Part shown: piece by piece, positions 13,251 through 24,912 of the stretch
Layout of the letters: each line of letters begins with the position of its first letter
Numbering within the stretch: position 1 is the stretch's first letter
NCBI GenBank assembly: GCA_030248295.1
Contig: JASANH010000959.1
Span: forward strand, 1 to 64,000
Direction: 5' to 3'
Length of the DNA: 64,000 nt
Source: Mesodorylaimus sp. YZB2_4
Taxonomy: Eukaryota; Nematoda; Enoplea; Dorylaimida; Dorylaimidae
Made by a program: the position numbers and the translations under genes
Notes under the pieces: model-generated
Told to the model about the DNA's origin: nothing
Seen by the model: only the letters and a program-made list of their open reading frames with translations
Databases searched by the model: none

Positions 13251-15130
13251 GATAAGCACATTCTCTTTTGATGATCGCATTAGGCAGACAGCAATAAAAG
13301 TTTCCTTTGAATCTACTGATCTTGGATTTATCAGCTATCATTACCAAGAGCTACCGCAGCACCAGAAGCGTAGCAGTACGTTAAGTTGTAGAAAATAAAG
13401 AGCGGACGGGCTCATTTTCGCCCACGATGTTATTTATAGGATATACGTACTGTGCGTTGTCCTTTGAGCACTACGCCGACAGGTTTTGTGGCTGATACCT
13501 GAACAAGCATTGCCAATAGTCACGCGCTTCTGGTCACATGATTATCAATGTCGCACATCTGCCGCTCTTTCTATTGATTCCATAATTACGAACAGAAGAT
13601 TATCTTTGGTAGTAGCTGGACCAGTGCTATGTACGGATGGTTTGCTCATCATGGCAGTATAACTTGGTTCTATGCTCGGACTGGTGGCTTTGCTAATGTC
13701 TGCTAGACAAGAGTTGCATCAATACCGTGCTCATCACCACTACGATATCAGTGTCAAACATCGACCGCTGCTCCGATTGATTCGATAATTGCTGGCGGAA
13801 GTCCGTTCCCGATGACAGCAGCGCCGACTTTGTGTACAGTTTAATGGTGCCTCGTTAGAATTGTGTCTTCGCGTCTACACGTTATATTTATCCCTGCGAT
13901 AAATAATCGATCAGGCCTTTTGGGGCTGTTACCGAAAAGCTTCACCATGCTCGCTCGCAGCACCCCACCACCATTGAAGGCCTGCCCAATGATTCCTGCC
14001 AGCGCATCAGTCTCCAATTAGGGCTGCAGCTTCGGCAATAGCCTCGCAAGTATTTGCAGAGAAATTAAAAAGTGAAATTCATTGGGCACATGTAAATCCT
14101 TTGCGAGGCGCTTCTGACGCGCCCCTACGTCTAACGAGGGTCGTTATACGGACAAACGAGTGAACATTTTGAGCACATGCCCCCTTATTAGGGACGGGGA
14201 GCAATCTCCCCACCATCGGCTCACCCGCGCGTTCTCACGCGTGCATCCGACCAGCACGACAGAGTCTCACGTGGTAAAATCGCGCAAAAGAAGGCCAAAA
14301 TTTGAATCCTCCCTAAATGACAAAATGCCGGCCTTTTTGCCAAGCTTGCCGTAGTGTTGCTGAGTACCACAGCGCCCTTGGTTCCTGCCTTACTAATCAC
14401 GTCCAGGTTATAAGCTCCACGAGCAAACGTGGTATACGTTGCTGTACACTCAAATGTTGGTGCTTAAGAGCGCCTCTAAATCACACAGGGTAACCGTTCG
14501 GAAGTTAGGCAGATAACTTTGAAACTCGAGTCAGGCTTAACAGCACATAGACTAGACACGGCACATACGAATATCTGCCCAACCAAAGGGCGCGTGACGA
14601 TGGAAGTGTGGATGACACACGAGTTGAAGAGTCAATAATGATGCACATTCGCGGACAGAGAACCATGAAAAAAGGACACAAGCGCGACCGTTTTCAGTTA
14701 CTGTGAGCGCTCCTGCCCAGTAGTTGGGATTTCAGTTAGCCTCAAACATCTTACCTCTACTGAAGGATTATTGCCAGCACAGGATTTCAAAACGCACGGG
14801 AGCTTGCATCCTGGCCATGCACCCGTCTGGATAGCTGAGCGATTATCACTTGATTCTTGAGATCGCAGGATTGGTAACTTCAACGATGAAAACGGGATCA
14901 TTCTGCGGAGTCCTGATAATGTCAAGTATCGTCCAGACCACTCGTGCTCGACGCAGACGTTACAATAAGGACACTCGATCAGCATCCCGTAACCTACTCG
15001 GGTCAACTTCTATCTTGCTCGTTTTCTACCCATATGACAGGATAAGGCGTAGATACATATGGGCCTCGCTGGCATATTCTACATTCTAAGTGATAGTCTT
15101 CCTTTCACCCTATCCTCTCTTCTATTTTTT
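13251..15130. other. no gene recognised
   Basis: Short frames only. This stretch could contain N-terminal exons of the zinc-finger gene, but none can be defended from sequence alone. Confidence 0.45.
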
Positions 15131-15281
15131 TATTTAGGTGCTAGCAAGCATGTGATGTCCATGGCCTCGGCAACTTTGAGTTTGCGGGAAGATGTCCATC
15201 GAAGAGGGACAGTGTCCCTCGCGCCCACGCACCCACTTATCTTCACTGACACGCCTTATACATCTCACATACCGCATTCCA

Positions 15282-15497
15282 CTATGGGCCATCCATAAAG
15301 TCGACCGCAGCCCAGGGGAAGGGAGTAGGTGGCCGCTGGTCGACCACTTCAAGTTTCCGAATATTGCTGACAAAAACCTTTTTCGAGTATCTAAACCAGT
15401 AGTGCGCGAAGTAGTCGTCCTCAAACTTTTGTCTTCTCTTCCCTTTAGCCGTTCGTTCTCGACGATAAAACTTTGACTCATCAGCATGTTCAAACAT
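15282..15497 (-). pseudogene. possible PIF/Harbinger-like transposase N-terminal fragment
   Basis: The minus-strand frame contains KFYRRERTAKGKRRQKF then DDYFAHYWFRYSKKVF. It resembles the stretch in HARBI1-type transposases where an arginine-rich run precedes a D-x-x-F-x-x-x-x-R-F/Y-S-K core. The frame then stops. A related-looking run in another frame (GMRYVRCIRR) follows near 15210. The match is weak and short, and no DDE residues are present. It is adjacent to, but separate from, the mariner MITE at 15512. Confidence 0.3.
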
Positions 15498-15511
15498 TCA
15501 AAAACGAGTTA

Positions 15512-15628
15512 CGAGGGACGTTCAAAAAGTCACTGGAATGTCTTTACAAAACAATAGTGCTACTATTATTTTCACATCAACTTTACACATGCAATTCCAA
15601 CGGCAATCCGGGAACTTTTTGAACGCCT
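15512..15628. mobile_element. 117-bp mariner-type MITE
   Basis: The left end reads cgagggacgttcaaaaagt and the right end, reverse-complemented, reads aggcgttcaaaaagttccc. A cgag..gttcaaaaagt terminus is characteristic of mariner inverted repeats. The ends are flanked by TA (15510-15511 and 15629-15630), the Tc1/mariner target. The interior is about 80 bp and non-coding, so the copy is non-autonomous. Confidence 0.7.
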
Positions 15629-15782
15629 TACGTGTTCTTGACTGAAATGGACCCCAAAAGGAAAGGTTGTGTGGAAAGTTCGCAGCGCTTACAACATCTA
15701 AATCGCCTCAGTTACAAACATGTTGTTGCGATGTGCACAGAGGTGTATATGGGCAGCATGGGCGGCCTGTGAGGAAGACAGG

Positions 15783-15955
15783 ACCGGCCTCGTGGCCTGG
15801 TGGGTCAGCCGTCTGCTCCTCACGCCAGGTGCGCACTTAGGGCGAGTGTTCGAATCGCGGGCCAGTAAATGGTTTCGTGTAAAATGTGTCCCTTCACCCT
15901 CGAGTGCGCATAAGCGTTTGGTGATGTGGCAAAGCATGAACATGAACATGAGACA
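15783..15955 (+). repeat. SINE-1, full-length tRNA-derived SINE
   Basis: A tRNA-like head carries an A-box-like run (tggcctggtgggtcagccg) and a B-box-like run (gtgttcgaatcgcg, about 15846-15859) at pol III spacing. A unique body follows (gtgtaaaatgtgtccc, ctcgagtgcgcataagcg, tttggtgatg), and the 3' end is a short tandem run of catgaa. Related copies are at 56913-57085 (full) and at 8509-8583 and 27396-27487 (3' parts). The head does not fold into a functional tRNA by eye. The LINE partner that would move it is not identified. Confidence 0.85.
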
Positions 15956-16540
15956 ATGAGACAATGAGCTAATTGAAATGTGGGTCCGACTAGAAGGAAT
16001 TACAAAAGCTAGGTGTATTTTGACACCGCATGGTTTTCATGAGCAGTTTGTAAAGTTGTCTTTTATCGAGGTTTTGTATGCGATCCCAGAAGGATGAAAT
16101 CTAAGGGCTAAATTTAAAAAAAACTAAAAAAAAAGAGAAGAAAGAAGAAAAAATGAAATGAAAGAAAGATAAAACTCGAGCACGCACACCGCCCCTCCTT
16201 TCCACAGCCATCGCCGAAGTCTGCGGCGGAGGTTGGCTACGGCCGAGCCTGTCTGGGTGGGCAGGACGACTCCCAATCTTGTTCAGTCTTCCTATAGGAC
16301 TAACATTGGGCTGACGTGCTGAAGTAAACTGTTTTTTTTTTTTGAAAAACTGAAACTTTAACTCGCTAAATAAGATCCTGTACACATGGTTTATTCGGTT
16401 ATGCCACGTAGGGTGTTCTGAATCATAGATACTGCTAAATATTTTTGCCAGGTAGGGATGCATGAGCATAACCACGGGTCCAAAGACGTATGCAGCGGGA
16501 GCCATTATTATCTCTGTTTTGTGCTTTTTCGTCGGTCCAA

Positions 16541-16616
16541 AATTTGATAGTTGACTTGACTAACTTGACTAACTACTTGACTTGACTTGACTAATTGACT
16601 GGACTTGACTAATTTT
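16541..16616. repeat. imperfect microsatellite (ttgac)n
   Basis: Runs of ttgac, ttgact and ttgactaac repeat about a dozen times with substitutions between 16541 and 16616. Confidence 0.85.
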
Positions 16617-16649
16617 AGCAAGTTTGTGGATAAAATTTTTTTGGGTGGC

Positions 16650-17225
16650 GACTGGGGACAGATTGGGATACCAGCATTGAGGGGTCGGGATTATGCATAT
16701 GCAGGCGTAATCACGCTATGTACACACTGACCCTCATCGCATCATATCTTGCCAGAGGAAGCAGAAGATATTGGCTCCGTCATCGTTCAGGGAGACGACA
16801 GTTCAGAGGCTCGCAGCAGTAGCGATGAACAGGCAGCAGCAAGGGTGTATCGAAACTGCAAATGTACTCATCAATTTCACCTCATACGTATATAATGATT
16901 AAAAATTGGCCCAGCCGTAAGGAATAACCCAACCGTAAGTTTATCGTTCCAGCGTGCTGTATTACAATGTACTTGCAAATGAATTTATGACGATTTGCTA
17001 TGACATTCTCTTATTTTATGTATTCTTTTTTGTGTGGATCGCTGTATCGAGAGCGCAGTCATGTGCTTCAGCAAGAATATAATAGATGGATACTCGTCGA
17101 TAGATAGAAGGAAAAGCTTAAAAAATCTGGATGCCTAAAAAGTGTGCTTTAATGCGAGATGTAGGATCATGGGCAAAAAAACAGAAAAATGCAAAACATC
17201 CCAATCCCAGTACCGATCCCAACCT
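16650..17225. repeat. MITE-like repeat, copy 1 (partner 32424-32856)
   Basis: Shares with 32424-32856 the phrases ttgagg.gtcgggatt near the left end, aatgtactcatcaatttca in the middle (about 16862 and 32650), and a right end rich in cccgatcccga-like words (here catcccaatcccagtaccg). No coding capacity. The 15956-19888 interval around it holds no recognisable gene. Confidence 0.5.
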
Positions 17226-19888
17226 ATTCCTTATGACGACCTTTGGACTGTGCAGGTCACCGGAGTGGAGAAATGGCATTAATGCAATATTGTGAGACTG
17301 CACCGCTGCGAGGCTTCCCTGAATCAGTCTGACCTGCAGATGCATCAAATAAGTATCGTCATTCAACCAGTCTTCGAATAAACTGGCATGTTGGCATGTT
17401 CATCGTGATGGAGCATGCAGAATCTTATTTTTGACGTGAGTCCGGGCGTGAGTCTCACTTGTCAGTAAAAAGAAAGAGCGTCTCCTTTCCTGGAAATTCT
17501 TGAATTTTCCTGAGCTTCCTATTTCCTGTCCTTGATTGGGTCAGATAACTGAATGGATTGGTTCATAAACTTTCGAACTGATGGGCTAAGCTTGAATAGA
17601 AGGTTCTTTTTGCTCAAAAAGGAAAGCCAGAGGTCAAGCACTGTCTACATTTGTAATTCTTTTTCATATTACCATAACACGGGGTGGACCATCTCGCTTC
17701 ACTAGTCCTACTGACCCTATGCCTCACACATACACATGACATGACTGAAAGTCCGCTAATTCTTTTTGTTGTGGCCAAAGTCGAATCGTCAACGGGCGGG
17801 AAGATGAGCTTACTGTGCCTGACTGGCACATTCACAACAGCTTGTACGATTTTCAAATTTCTGGAAAAAAGTGAAAGTGGGGACACCGTAACATGTGTCC
17901 AATATTTGATGCCAGGCGAATGCATATAATCAAAATCCGTTTTGTAGAATTCTCGCATGCAGAATGATGGAGATTTCTCGATTTTATCTGAGAATGACAC
18001 CAAAAAATGGAGCGCTAACACTCGAGGTCGTACTCGACTCTCCCTTGATTGGTATATGATCCATATATATCGACGAAGAAACTGGAATCAAAGTCTGGGA
18101 TCCAAAGTTGACCAATACTCGATACACCAGCCCACTCACGATCAGTGTAAAGGAGCCGTATAATAGGTACAAATACTTGATTTGAATGCGTTTGCGTACA
18201 CGCAAAGTCTTTTCAATGCATATGCGTATTGCTTATTAGGCAAATTGCGTACTCCTAAAGTATGCACACAAGTTCGTGTATTGCGTACCTATTTTTCCTG
18301 TAGTAAATCAGTGCATCCAACATATCCAGTCCTATACTGTATTGAATTATGTGAACATGTCAGCAAATAAATAACCATTCTGAAGAACATGAAAGAGTTC
18401 TAGACTGAAAGTGTTGTTGGACTTAAAGTTCGATTTTAAGCAATTCCAGAATCGTGTTTCGCATGCAGACACCTCGCCAAGTGAAATCAACCTAAGGCTT
18501 ACAATAAGAAAACGAAATTCAAGTAGCTGTACGCACGACTGATCGCAGTATCCATGAAGAAAATTGCGATTCTCGCGAGTGGTAGAACAGAACTTGGCGA
18601 ATTTTCTCGACATATCGACGAAATAGACTCGTTTTCGAAACACGTAGCTGGTAACTGGAGATTCGGGCGGGACGATGCACGCGGGTCTTGACTTAGTTCA
18701 CAGTACCAATTGGTCAAACGAAATCAGTGAAGGTCGAGGCAGCGAAAACTTCAGTGTGTAGTATTCAGTATGCGTTACTCCCCCAATATCCGATATGACG
18801 ATCATTTTGTTTGTTGTTTACGCCTTGTGCTGATAATTTTTCTATGCAAGATTGATGACGAAGGCTAAAACTGTGACAACCACATTTTTTGTATGGAGAA
18901 AACATACTTTCGATTTTCTCTTTATGCTTTCATACAAAAGACATGGATCTAGCCAAACTCAGAGCGTCCCTATTTTTCGCCCACTTCGTTTTTCTCGTCA
19001 CCTGATGTAACACGTTTTGGATGATGCCAAAACTCATGCACAATCCTTCGGGTGACCAAATCAATCAGACCATCATGTCATTTATTGTGCCGTGCTCTAG
19101 GATGTTTTTGATCTAATTGGCGGGCGCGAATAACAATGCCATCGATCATGTTGGGCGCAAGAGGAGATGAAATGGTCGGTTTCAATACTAGAGTCAGTTT
19201 CCCCACTTCCTATTCGGCTGTCGTTTATTGCTGCAGTGCTACAGTCAGTGCATTATGCGGTCGACATTGTGCCTGCTCGCAATTATTTGTTGCCTTGTTC
19301 ATGCAAATGCGGGTAATTGCAATAGTTTCTTACTGCTTTTGCTTTCCTAGGTCAGTACGTCCTCGCGATTTTCCATCCTAGGTTGGTGCGTCCATTTCTT
19401 AAATGCTCTCTTAGTGCCTCCATGCATTTGAATGTAAAAAGACAGGACGGGGTATTTACTTATATTAAATCTACCGGGTCAGGTCTTGTTTAGTCACGTG
19501 TGCGAGTGAACTAAAAATTGGAGTGGAAAGAAAAAGATTAGAATATTAGGAGACTGTCCCAAACAAGGGTTCTAATCGCAAAGTTTCGGGTGCATCCTAC
19601 GAATCTCAATTTTGCTTCCTACTGACGTTAGTTGAAGCATTGTGCAGAAGATGCCTCAGAAGCTGAGAGAGCTAGAGAAAATTTTTTGTTGTTTTCAGAT
19701 ACCCTAGTCCGTTATTATCGCCAGACTCCCACGTGTAGTTGGGGCGCCACTGCAGTGAGTTATTGCTATCCAGCGACTGCCACGACGCCTGCACGATGCA
19801 GTCGGAAGTATGTATGCGATACAGCAAAGAATTTATGTTGTCCGCGGTGAGATCAGGAACTGTAACTGGCGATCCCATGGGACAGCGG
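17226..19888. other. no gene recognised
   Basis: Frames near 17614-18021 and 18347-18717 overlap on both strands and carry no recognisable domain. A 24-bp run at 19286-19309 is identical to the spacer of the palindrome at 20193-20306. Confidence 0.45.
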
Positions 19889-20180
19889 ACAGGTAAATAT
19901 AGGCTTCTCACATTACACAGGCGGCATGCAGACTTGCACCAACGTTATCCCGCTTTCTAGCTATCTCAAGCCGCCATTCGGATTATTGATTTTTTTCACC
20001 GAGGGACCTGTGGCTGGTCTAAACTGGGCGCTGATATTAGCGATAGAAAGAGGGTTGAAATTAAAAGTGAATATACTGTACTCGTGTCTCTCAATTTTCC
20101 AGTACAGTCTGTATACTGCGTTTTGTTTCAGCCCTTCACTTACAGGCCTCGTGCCTGACTTCTTTGAGATCAAGTTATAT
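19889..20180 (+). repeat. repeat A, copy 1 (partner 24913-25195)
   Basis: About 290 bp starting aggtaaatataggcttctc and ending near tgagatcaag match 24913-25195 in the same orientation with few differences. Its right edge is followed within about 15 bp by the 45-bp palindrome at 20193. Confidence 0.85.
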
Positions 20181-20192
20181 ACAGCAGTGCAG

Positions 20193-20306
20193 TTTCCAAA
20201 GAAACAAGAAGACCAATAAATTACTCAAAAACGACATTTTTTTGTTGCCTTGTTCATGCAAATGTCGTATTTGAGTTATTTATTGGTCTTCTTGTTTCTT
20301 TGGAAA
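20193..20306. repeat. near-perfect palindrome, 45-bp arms
   Basis: Arms 20193-20237 and 20262-20306 are inverted copies with two mismatches by eye (43 of 45), separated by 24 bp. The spacer plus edge, 20241-20264, is identical to 19286-19309. A transcript would form a long hairpin. Confidence 0.9.
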
Positions 20307-20609
20307 AGTCGCTATAAAGACGTCTCAATTTCTACTTATGTAGTGCAGTTCCAGGCGACACATTTCAATGAACTGACAAATTCGGGATAAAGTCTCTTCT
20401 TTTCTAACATTTTATGCCATAGATGGCGTGGCCACACCCTCAGCTATCTGTGGCTTGATTGTTGAAAAGCTTCGCGTAACTCGCGCCAAATAGTCACTTA
20501 TACAAAAATGCATTGATCCAACAGGTACAAGTATGTGGGAATACCAGATTTTCCTGCATGTTAAAATGATCAAGACATTAGATATACGAGCGTAAGAAGA
20601 AAATGAAAA

Positions 20610-20935
20610 TATACCATGCGCTGGAACTTTTTAACCTTATAATATCTCCTCGTCTCCTGGCAAAAAGGTTTAGCACAGTAAGCAGACGCAGTATGCATTG
20701 ATTCACCGACAACAACAAAGCGTAAAGTACATCATTCTCCCGCAATTTTTACTGACCAAAACATTGACACAACAGAAAAACTGAGGAGAGTATTCATAAT
20801 CTTGAATGACGAAAGTATTGGTTTCCACCAAAGTATTCGCTTGCAGCTACAAACATTGATTTGGATTGGAGATAGTCCCCGCATTTCAGAGTAAACTTTT
20901 CGTTTCGATATTCCTGCCAAGCTAGTTTTGCTGAA
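20610..20935 (+). repeat. fragments of families R and e next to the left arm
   Basis: 20610-20795 is a diverged direct copy of 20970-21165 (shared phrases: ggaactttttgatc/aaccttat, gtaagcagac, caacaaagcgtaaa). 20800-20935 matches the start of repeat e at 29092-29245 (gaaagtattggtttccacc, cgcttgcagctacaaacat). Together they form a partial tandem duplication with an e fragment between. Confidence 0.65.
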
Positions 20936-20959
20936 GGTGCTGATTGGTACTTGGGTACA

Positions 20960-22590
20960 AAAAAATAAACAATGCGCCGGAACTTTTTGATCTTCTCACA
21001 CCTCATCCCCTCGCAAGAAAGGTGGTTTAGCATGGTAAGCAGACCTGAAACAGAGCATTGTGCATCGATTCACCAACTGCAACAAAGCGTAAATAAGCAA
21101 CATTCGCCCGCATTTTTATTGACCGAAACATTAGACAAAACAAAAAACTGGTGGGGAGTATTCACGATAAGTTTTCAAATTATACTGCCAGAAAATCAGA
21201 ATAACCATGTTGCTAATCCCTTTCACCAGAATGCCAGAGTCCACCCTGACCATTCAAAGAAGAATGGCCCTGGAAGAATTCTTGCATGCTTGAAAATCAT
21301 CGATTTACGACTAGTGGATTTGAGTAGAGCCCACATCTTCATTTGCCTGGTTCAGTGTGTGGATACCACCAACAGGCGTCACAATAGTGCAGGCCTGAAA
21401 TGCAGAAGGTGGGCTCACTGTGACACCGAAAAATCCAGGATATGTAATGGGCTTGAAACTCAACCAGCCGACCTACAAAATTGCAACAACTGACAACAGC
21501 TCAAATTATTTGAGGCCGACTAAAATTTGTGAAATTAAGCACAGGAGAGGCGCATCATTGCAAAGAGGACATGTCGCCACCAAGCCACTGGATTTGTTAT
21601 CATTAGTCGCAGAATCCACATTCTCCTATTAATTGCAAACTTCATTTCATTTTCATTTCGTTTTTTTCCGTTTTGGAACGAATAGAAAATTCATACCACA
21701 CAGCGATGGAAACTGATACTCAATCAAAACTTCACGGTTGCCTTGGTTTCGAACGACAATCAAATCCTAACCCTCTCAAATAGGTTAGCTCTCAGGATAA
21801 AGTTGGTTTTTGGGCGCTAACACGAATTTTGGTGCAGGAGAGTGCAAATATGAAACGCACCTAGCATGACTAACGCCATACAAATGAGCAGAATCAACTG
21901 CAGGTAATTCATAGTTTGCTTCTAACGAAAAGCCCACCGACGATTCGACTTCGTGCAGGTGTAAACTAACTTCGAAAGCAGAAACCAAGTTTATGAGCTC
22001 TTGTAGCAATTAAGAGAACTAACTGTGGTATTGCTAACGTTTATGCTAGCAGTGAGCTCCAAAGTGGTGTCCATTTTAACATGAAGTTCTGTTATGTAAC
22101 TATACATGAACAGAAACTGAGTGCCCCTAAAGCGAAATGTTGTACAGATGGAGCTCCAACGGTTATAGACCCAGCTACCGTACATTCCCTTGCAATTTTG
22201 TGGCCTAAAAGTGAAATCTTGAATAAATATGTTCGATTACTCTCCCCCCTCCCCCCCCCCCCCCCAGAGAGCCTCCAGACATAGACCGAAGAGCGCTCTA
22301 AGGCCCGACATGCTGAAGGTAGGCCGATTGACAAGAGCATATACTGTAGAGTGATGGAAAACTTCGACATCAGGCTTGAGAGCATTGGATTAATCAAGTT
22401 TTTGGCATTACCTATGGATGCAGTCCTCGTGCGTAAAAGGAGTCTGATTCAACGACGCAGATGCTTTCTCCGAGTTTCGAGATATGCCTCACCGTATTTA
22501 CTTGGTGTGTTACCAGCGTTCCTGGCGGTCGAAAACGGGTCTTACCTGGCTGGGAGACGTCAACCACTTCGGATGATGTTACAGCATCAG
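20960..22590 (-). repeat. family R, copy I
   Basis: Reverse orientation relative to copies II (39215-41062), III (49555-50560) and IV (50930-51830). It includes a 23-base C tract with one interruption (22243-22265) at a position where copy II has a short G run and copy III a G tract. Its longest frame (20972-21493) has no recognisable domain and is not conserved in length between copies, so coding is doubtful. Confidence 0.75.
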
Positions 22591-23195
22591 GCATGGCCGC
22601 GAGACTGCCTTCCTCCAGTCGGAGTTTTTGTCCTAGAGTTTCCAGTCTCTCAGTTACTCCGCCGCATGGGTGCGCTGATTACAAGTGTGCAGATGTGGCA
22701 GGTTTTGTTGCTAGAATTCAAAAAAGGCAAACATAATTTACAGAGAACCAACTAGCGCCAACAAGGAAATGATTTTTGCCAGCAAGTAAATGATCTCTAG
22801 AAACTTCTAATTATGTCATTAATGAAGCTGACCACGGGTTAGCGTCATACTGTACTGTCCATTCAGTTAATTGTACCTTTGGGGCCGTTTAAATACGACG
22901 TCGCATGCAAATCAGCAATTTTTTATTACTGCCCCCCCCCCCCCATAGTAGGTTGTCGTTTCGCGCCTGACCCCCCTTTTTGACGTCGTACAACTCAACA
23001 TACCTACCTCACCCTCCCCCGATTTCAAGGGGGTAAGCAGAGACATAAATGTATTAAAAATAAAAATTTTCTTACGAAATAATATTGGTGCATTTCTCTA
23101 CATCGCTGCTCATGTTCCCATCATCATATTGGTTCATACATTCCAACAATGTTTCCCAGAGTTTTTAGATATTTGGTAAATTTATTTTTGTAGCA

Positions 23196-23720
23196 TTCAT
23201 TCATTCATTCATGTTTTATTCGTAATGAAACACCGGATTGTGCTCTCAGAACATTACGAAACACCAGTTAAAAAAGATTATCGAAATATTGTCTGTCTCA
23301 GAAATTTGCGAAAACTAAATACCGAAAAGCTACGCCCGCATCAAAAATTGGTAGAGATAAAATGTTCCTTTCAGGGACCAGCACAGACAGCAGCGTCCGT
23401 CTAGCACCTCCACGCGAGGGCTTTCTGCACTACTCATCGACTTCCTTGGACGATGGCGGGTGGGCTGTGAACCCTTTGGTGTCCGACAGCCGAGACTATC
23501 TACTCGTTTGGCTTTCGTCTCTCCACTACCAGCACATCGACAGTACTGGGTGAGTCACCCACGGCCTGGCGTGCAAGGTCAGCGAGGGTTTATGGTTCGC
23601 AAACCGACCTCTATCACGGGGAATCGAACCCGGGGCGAGTCCAGCCACTAGCTCCCAAGCAATGCAAAGAGACGAATGCCAAATTGTTGTACAGCAGCGG
23701 TCGCCTTCTCTAACAAACTG
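23196..23720 (-). repeat. SINE-2, tRNA-derived SINE with (tgaa)n tail
   Basis: On the minus strand a tRNA-like head carries a perfect B-box-like run (gggttcgattcccc, about 23617-23630). A body of roughly 400 bp follows, and the 3' end is aaaacatgaatgaatgaatg (23196-23215). The 3' terminus (taaaacatgaa) resembles that of SINE-1. A 5' copy is in the right arm (37684-37861), cut off where the LINE was inserted. The body phrase cgtggaggtgct recurs in the SINE-like element at 33788-34110. Confidence 0.7.
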
Positions 23721-23989
23721 ACGACGAGTCTGGCCGATCCACGTTATAATAACCAAAGATATGATTGAAAGGTTACCCAAAAGCAGCAGGTTACCCTCGT
23801 GCTCATCAGACTATAGTTAAGATATAGCAGAAAAGTTCGAAAGGGACGGAAAACGCCAGAAAAAAACAGTATAAAAACCACATCGTTTTACCTTTGACCC
23901 CCCTTCCCCTTGTTTTTTGTCACTTTATTGCTGCCCCCTCTGCCTAGCGAACGACGTCGGATATGGACGGCCCCTTGGGTCTCCACAAA

Positions 23990-24600
23990 AGTATTTGTTT
24001 CGCTACAAATATTGATTTGGATTTGGCACCGCATTGTCTGGAGTTGGTCCCCGCATTGTAGAGTACACTTTTCGTATCGATAATTCTACCTCTTAAGCTA
24101 GTTTCGATTGTCTTTGCTTGGATCGTGCTGCAAGTACCTGACGTTCGGCCTGCTGTTTATCGCTTTTATTATGACTAATATCATATTTCTTTCAGTAACG
24201 CCAAAGAAAAAGATTTATGGAAAGACCCTTTGTTTGACATGCGAGCAGGAAAGCTGCTGTAATCATACTCGTGAGAATCCAGACATTGTCGTGTTGTGAG
24301 CTCCAACTGGTTCCCACCCAGTCTGAGGCCTACACGATTTCGATTACAATGAAAATGTTCTTTCCATAATTAAAATAAAAAAGTATTGATTTCCGAAATC
24401 TAGGCATGACGTCATGGGGTGTCAGTTTTTGTAAGACACGAGCACCTCACATGCACGAGCGCGAGCACGGTCATCGGGAATTGTGGCTAAGCATGTGCAT
24501 CGTGACTAACATGATTAGAAGTTTGCAGGAATCACTTTGCATTTTTAATCGAAAGAAAAAAATTGGTGGATCAAGGGGTACTACTGTAGGAGAAGATACT
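23990..24600 (+). repeat. repeat e, left-arm copy
   Basis: Matches 29092-29612 in the same orientation and 36780-37420 in reverse (phrases cgcattgtctggagttggt, gtttgacatgcgagcagga, catgacgtcatggggtgtc). No coding capacity was recognised. In this copy the (gt)n run near 24602-24616 is followed directly by gagaagaatatg, without the G tract present in the right arm. Confidence 0.8.
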
Positions 24601-24644
24601 GTGCGTGTGTGTGTGAGAAGAATATGATAGTCGACCGCTTTTTC

Positions 24645-24898
24645 AAGACCATTAAAAAAGATCAATCCGGATTGACCGCGCCTGATGCGATCTCTCAAAC
24701 TCCATGCTTACTGCCTTGGCACGGCTTGACCGAAATCGCCGACACCTTTAACTTTCTTTGCGTCTTAATCAACACTTCGAAACACTCACGAAATTTCTTA
24801 TTTCTAAAAAAAAAAGAGCGATTCCGTCAACCAAAGCGCTGGCCGTTTTCATAATCCTGCTAATTGTAATGATAACGATGGAAGCCTTGCACTGGGTA
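24645..24898 (-). pseudogene. 3' fragment of the Srsx-type chemoreceptor gene
   Basis: The minus strand matches 36116-36360, the last ~70 codons and 3' flank of the receptor at 35354-36322. The stop codon context (ggagtttgagaga) is preserved. The match begins inside TM7 (cccagtgcaaggcttcc against cccagggcaaggcttcc). A run of 10 T replaces an 8-base segment of the gene, shifting the frame by two, and the upstream coding part is absent. It is a dead copy that came with the inverted duplication. Confidence 0.85.
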
Positions 24899-24912
24899 TA
24901 TTTTTTTAAATA

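Larger units (their letters stand above)
20933..24898 (+). repeat. left arm of an inverted segmental duplication
   Basis: Reading left to right it contains family R (to about 22590), SINE-2, repeat e, and a reversed piece of the chemoreceptor 3' end. The right arm (36116-41062) has the same blocks in the same order on the opposite strand. The arms differ by indels: a LINE at 37862-39211 in the right arm, about 930 bp private to the left arm near 22590-23526, and about 360 bp present only in the right arm near 36370-36740. The inner edge at 24898 abuts repeat A at 24913. Confidence 0.85.

Noticed and set aside
15783-15860. tRNA gene
   Set aside because: A and B boxes are present but the arms do not pair into a cloverleaf and the sequence recurs with a SINE body and tail.
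17614-18021. Conserved-looking overlapping frames on both strands
   Set aside because: No splice-supported structure or recognisable motif. Likely chance.
20972-21493. 173-codon frame in family R copy I
   Set aside because: The homologous frame in copy II is broken several times, codon positions are not conserved, and no domain is recognised.
23570-23720. tRNA gene on the minus strand
   Set aside because: The B box is good, but the rest belongs to SINE-2, repeated in the right arm with substitutions in the stems.
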